Positions 14,732 to 16,549 of a stretch of 16,549 bases of DNA are shown piece by piece (positions within the stretch are counted from its first letter, which is position 1; each line of letters opens with the position of its first letter). The stretch is taken from contig CAZOJY010000083.1 of NCBI GenBank assembly GCA_964580235.1, positions 1 through 16,549 of the forward strand, written 5' to 3'. The position numbers and the translations under genes are program-made. The notes under the pieces are model-generated. The model was not told the origin of the DNA. It was given only the letters and a program-made list of their open reading frames with translations, and searched no databases. Source of the DNA: G020348385 sp964580235 (lineage in GTDB: Bacteria > Acidobacteriota > Aminicenantia > Aminicenantales > Aminicenantaceae).

Positions 14732-15979
14732 ATGAAAATTCTTATGGCGAACAAATTTTTTTATCCGAGAGGAGGATCTGAATCTGTCTTTTTCGATACA
14801 TCAAGACTTTTGATGAGCAAAGGCCATCAGGTCGTTCATTTTTCGATGGATCATCCCAGCAATGTTGATTCGCCTTATTCCCGTTTTTTCGTTTCCAGGC
14901 TAGACTTTAATGAATCTGAAGGATTACGGCAGAAAATGAAAGCCTCAGGGAGAATTTTGTATTCCCTGGAAGCGAAAAGGAAGTTTGAATCCCTGCTCAA
15001 GAAAGAGAACCCGGATATCGTTCATTTGCACAACATCTACCATCAAATCTCTCCGTCGATTCTCCATGTCTGCAAAAAACACAAAATTCCCGTGGTGATG
15101 ACTCTTCATGACTACAAACTGCTGTGCCCGGTCTACACCCTGTTCACGGGAGGCAGGGTGTGCGAAAGGTGCATAAGGGGGAGATTTTTTTGGTGCCTGC
15201 TCAAAAAGTGCAACCAGGATTCCTTCTGGCGCAGCTTTGTCAATACAACGGAAATGTATTTGCACCACAAGTTTCTCCGAGTGTACGATTGTGTGGATAC
15301 CTTTATCAGCCCCAGTCAATTCCTGAAAGAGGAAATGCAGAAGGCAGGATATGCAGACAGGGTGACCTACATCCCAAACTTTATCTGGGTTGATGAGATT
15401 GAACCTTCCTATTCCTGGGAGGATGAGACCATAGTATATTTTGGCCGCCTTTCTCCAGAAAAAGGGCTCCACACTCTTCTTGATGCTCTGACTGACCTGG
15501 ATGTGAAGTGCACAATCATTGGCGACGGTCCTCAAAAAGCAGAGCTTGTCCACCAAACAAAAACAGAGGAGTTAACAAACGTCACTTTTGTCGGTCATTT
15601 GCCGAAGAAAGAATTGATGCAGGGGTTAAAAAAGTCACTGTTTGTCGTTCTGCCATCATTGTGGTTTGAAAACAGCCCGCGTTCTGTCTTCGAGGCGTTT
15701 GCCCATGGCAAAATGGTCCTCGGCGCCAGGACGGGTGGGATACCGGAGTTGGTGCTGGATTCCCAGACTGGCTTGACATTCAATCCCGGAGATTCTTCCG
15801 ACTTGAAGGAAAAAATAGTTTACTTACTGTGCAATAAGGAAAAAATCATCGCCATGGGAAAAAGAGCCAGGGAGATTGTCGAGGACCAGTTTGATCCCGA
15901 GACGCACTACACGAAATTGCTGGAAGTATACGGCAAAGCACTTGGAGAAAACAGAAAACTGAAGATCGATAACCGGTGA
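14732..15979 (+). CDS. Cys-rich GT4 family glycosyltransferase
   Basis: 415-residue GT-B glycosyltransferase. The N-terminal MKILMANKFFYPRGGSE is typical of GT4 acceptor domains. The donor domain has FGRLSPEKG (217-225), GDGPQ (244-248) and the E-x7-E signature ENSPRSVFE (293-301). Between the domains' early elements is LLCPVYTLFTGGRVCERCIRG followed by further cysteines: C122, C134, C137, C145 and C150. This Cys-rich insertion occurs in one GT4 subgroup I recall and could hold a metal or cluster (inference). Second gene of the plus-strand pair, 13 nt after the pyruvyl transferase-family gene; GAAG about 7 nt before the ATG is a weak Shine-Dalgarno. Donor sugar and acceptor cannot be read. 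Confidence 0.88.
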   Translation: MKILMANKFFYPRGGSESVFFDTSRLLMSKGHQVVHFSMDHPSNVDSPYSRFFVSRLDFNESEGLRQKMKASGRILYSLEAKRKFESLLKKENPDIVHLHNIYHQISPSILHVCKKHKIPVVMTLHDYKLLCPVYTLFTGGRVCERCIRGRFFWCLLKKCNQDSFWRSFVNTTEMYLHHKFLRVYDCVDTFISPSQFLKEEMQKAGYADRVTYIPNFIWVDEIEPSYSWEDETIVYFGRLSPEKGLHTLLDALTDLDVKCTIIGDGPQKAELVHQTKTEELTNVTFVGHLPKKELMQGLKKSLFVVLPSLWFENSPRSVFEAFAHGKMVLGARTGGIPELVLDSQTGLTFNPGDSSDLKEKIVYLLCNKEKIIAMGKRAREIVEDQFDPETHYTKLLEVYGKALGENRKLKIDNR

Positions 15980-16173
15980 GACGGTCGGCATTCTTTCTCC
16001 ATCCGGCATTCTGCTTCCCTGCAGAGATGTCATAAAAAAGAATACAAAGCTTGAGTCAGCCAGTATTGTTGACTTAACCCCCTCCATTCTGAGTTTGTTA
16101 TGGGTTCCATCAGTTCATCCGACTTTCTTGTGGGTAATAGATAAGACAAAATGGCTCCAGGAGGAGAGGAGTC
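15980..16173 (+). other. Spacer between GT4 gene and ISL3 remnant
   Basis: No gene is visible. A short repeated word CGGCATTCT occurs twice (about 15987 and 16005), and no T-tract terminator follows the GT4 stop. GGGTTCC at 16102-16108 is a possible start of the insertion sequence's left terminal repeat, since ISL3-type ends begin with GG, but its partner is not in the window. GAGGAGAGGA at 16161-16170 is a strong ribosome-binding site for the transposase remnant. Confidence 0.4.
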
Positions 16174-16338
16174 ATGCAAAATAATGAGCTATATCGCTAT
16201 CTTCTTGGCCTTGAATTGTCCTGGAAGGTTGAACATGTAAAACTGGACGTGAACAGCCAGAGAGTTGATGTTTGGGCTTGACATGCTGAAGGTTTGCGCT
16301 GGGCCTGTCCGCAGTGTAGAGAGATGATGCCATTTTGC
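16174..16338 (+). pseudogene. ISL3-family transposase, N-terminal fragment, decayed
   Basis: From ATG 16174 the frame reads LYRYLLGLELSWKVEHVKLD then SQRVDVWA, the beginning of ISL3 transposases (short N-terminal helix, then W.V..V.LD....VDVW). A TGA at 16279-16281 interrupts it, after which the same frame continues HAEGLRWACPQC, matching the family's HAEG...CP.C zinc-finger half. Similarity ends at about 16338 and a TAA follows at 16351. The catalytic DDE domain is absent; the rest of the window does not contain it in any frame. A strong Shine-Dalgarno remains upstream. Insertion sequence dead on three counts: nonsense codon, truncation, and no recognisable right end. It lies 156 nt before the second 55-bp repeat copy. 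Confidence 0.7.
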
Positions 16339-16494
16339 TCTCTTGTCTCCTAAGGTCTGTAAGAAAATTAAGACTATTGCTGTGGTGTGTGTGTAGTTCA
16401 AGAGGAAACAGAGGTAGCAGAATCGTATCGAAGGTAGTATTGGCAACAGTAAGGAGCATTACAGGTGTGATCAGGTATTCCTGTGATCCTGGCG

Positions 16495-16549
16495 ACATGT
16501 CCCTGATTTCATTTGTAGCCATCCCCCGAAGTCCATCATCTTCCTGGGA
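16495..16549 (+). repeat. 55-bp direct repeat, right copy, reaching the window end
   Basis: Identical to 215-269. The preceding 150 bases are sequence between the ISL3 fragment and the repeat with no recognisable gene. The repeat starts with ACATGT in both copies and its true right boundary lies outside the window, so it may be longer than 55 bp. The reversed reading includes short open frames in the left copy but no convincing protein. Confidence 0.9.

Noticed and set aside
14945..15556. Long minus-strand ORF (203 residues) opposite the GT4 gene
   Set aside because: It lies wholly antisense to a gene with clear GT4 motifs and lacks any family signature; it is a shadow.
16279..16281. TGA inside the ISL3 frame as evidence of TGA recoding
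   Set aside because: The CapK-like and GT4 genes end at TGA at sensible C-termini, the ISL3 reading fails completely soon after, and the other remnant (742-1564) also has TAG and TGA within it. Decay explains it.
1..16549. CRISPR array, tRNA or rRNA genes
   Set aside because: No regularly spaced repeats, no cloverleaf or conserved rRNA segments seen on either strand.
1..16549. Anti-phage or toxin-antitoxin system
   Set aside because: The only ATPase-like sequence is a truncated remnant and no nuclease, toxin or antitoxin family is recognisable.

Overview
This looks like part of a bacterial chromosome from an uncultured, probably Gram-negative, possibly anaerobic lineage (radical SAM-rich, moderate GC in the low-to-mid 40s by eye). 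No rRNA, tRNA or phylogenetic marker is visible, so the phylum cannot be assigned. Most genes have no recognisable Shine-Dalgarno sequence. TGA, TAA and TAG all serve as ordinary stops.

Layout. Positions 1-1600 are a genomic scrapyard: AT-rich inverted repeats (21-83), a long REP-like imperfect palindrome (177-230), a 55-bp sequence (215-269) that recurs exactly at the right end of the window (16495-16549), a 5'-truncated ATPase remnant on the minus strand (381-746), and, abutting it, a badly decayed gene on the plus strand (742-1564). A possible terminator (1535-1564, minus) separates this from the biosynthetic cluster.

Positions 1621-13265 are nine closely packed minus-strand genes. In transcription order they are: a Wzx-type flippase, a B12-binding-domain radical SAM enzyme, a membrane-anchored sulfatase-superfamily protein, a PMT/ArnT-like membrane glycosyltransferase, a DPM1-like GT2, a radical SAM enzyme with a C-terminal Cys cluster, a PaaK/CapK-like adenylate-forming enzyme, a second radical SAM/SPASM-like enzyme, and a GT4. 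Gaps are mostly 4-36 nt, with one 8-nt overlap (at the chosen start). The one wide gap (172 nt, before the second radical SAM gene) carries a good candidate internal promoter.

Diverging from the flippase, positions 13468-15979 hold two plus-strand genes: a polysaccharide pyruvyl transferase-family protein and a Cys-rich GT4. The right end (15980-16549) holds a decayed ISL3-family transposase start and the second copy of the 55-bp repeat.

Together the eleven intact genes look like part of a cell-envelope polysaccharide or glycolipid locus. GTs (A, E, F, K) would build a glycan, the flippase would move it across the membrane, and a set of unusual tailoring enzymes (three radical SAM, one adenylate-forming, one sulfatase-fold phospho/sulfo-enzyme, one pyruvyl transferase) would decorate it. 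No priming phosphoglycosyltransferase, polymerase, ligase, chain-length regulator or sugar-nucleotide synthesis gene is present, so the locus is incomplete or depends on genes elsewhere. The most interesting feature is the density of radical SAM and adenylate-forming enzymes in one envelope-glycan operon. Family calls rest on motifs read by eye and memory of the families; no search was run.
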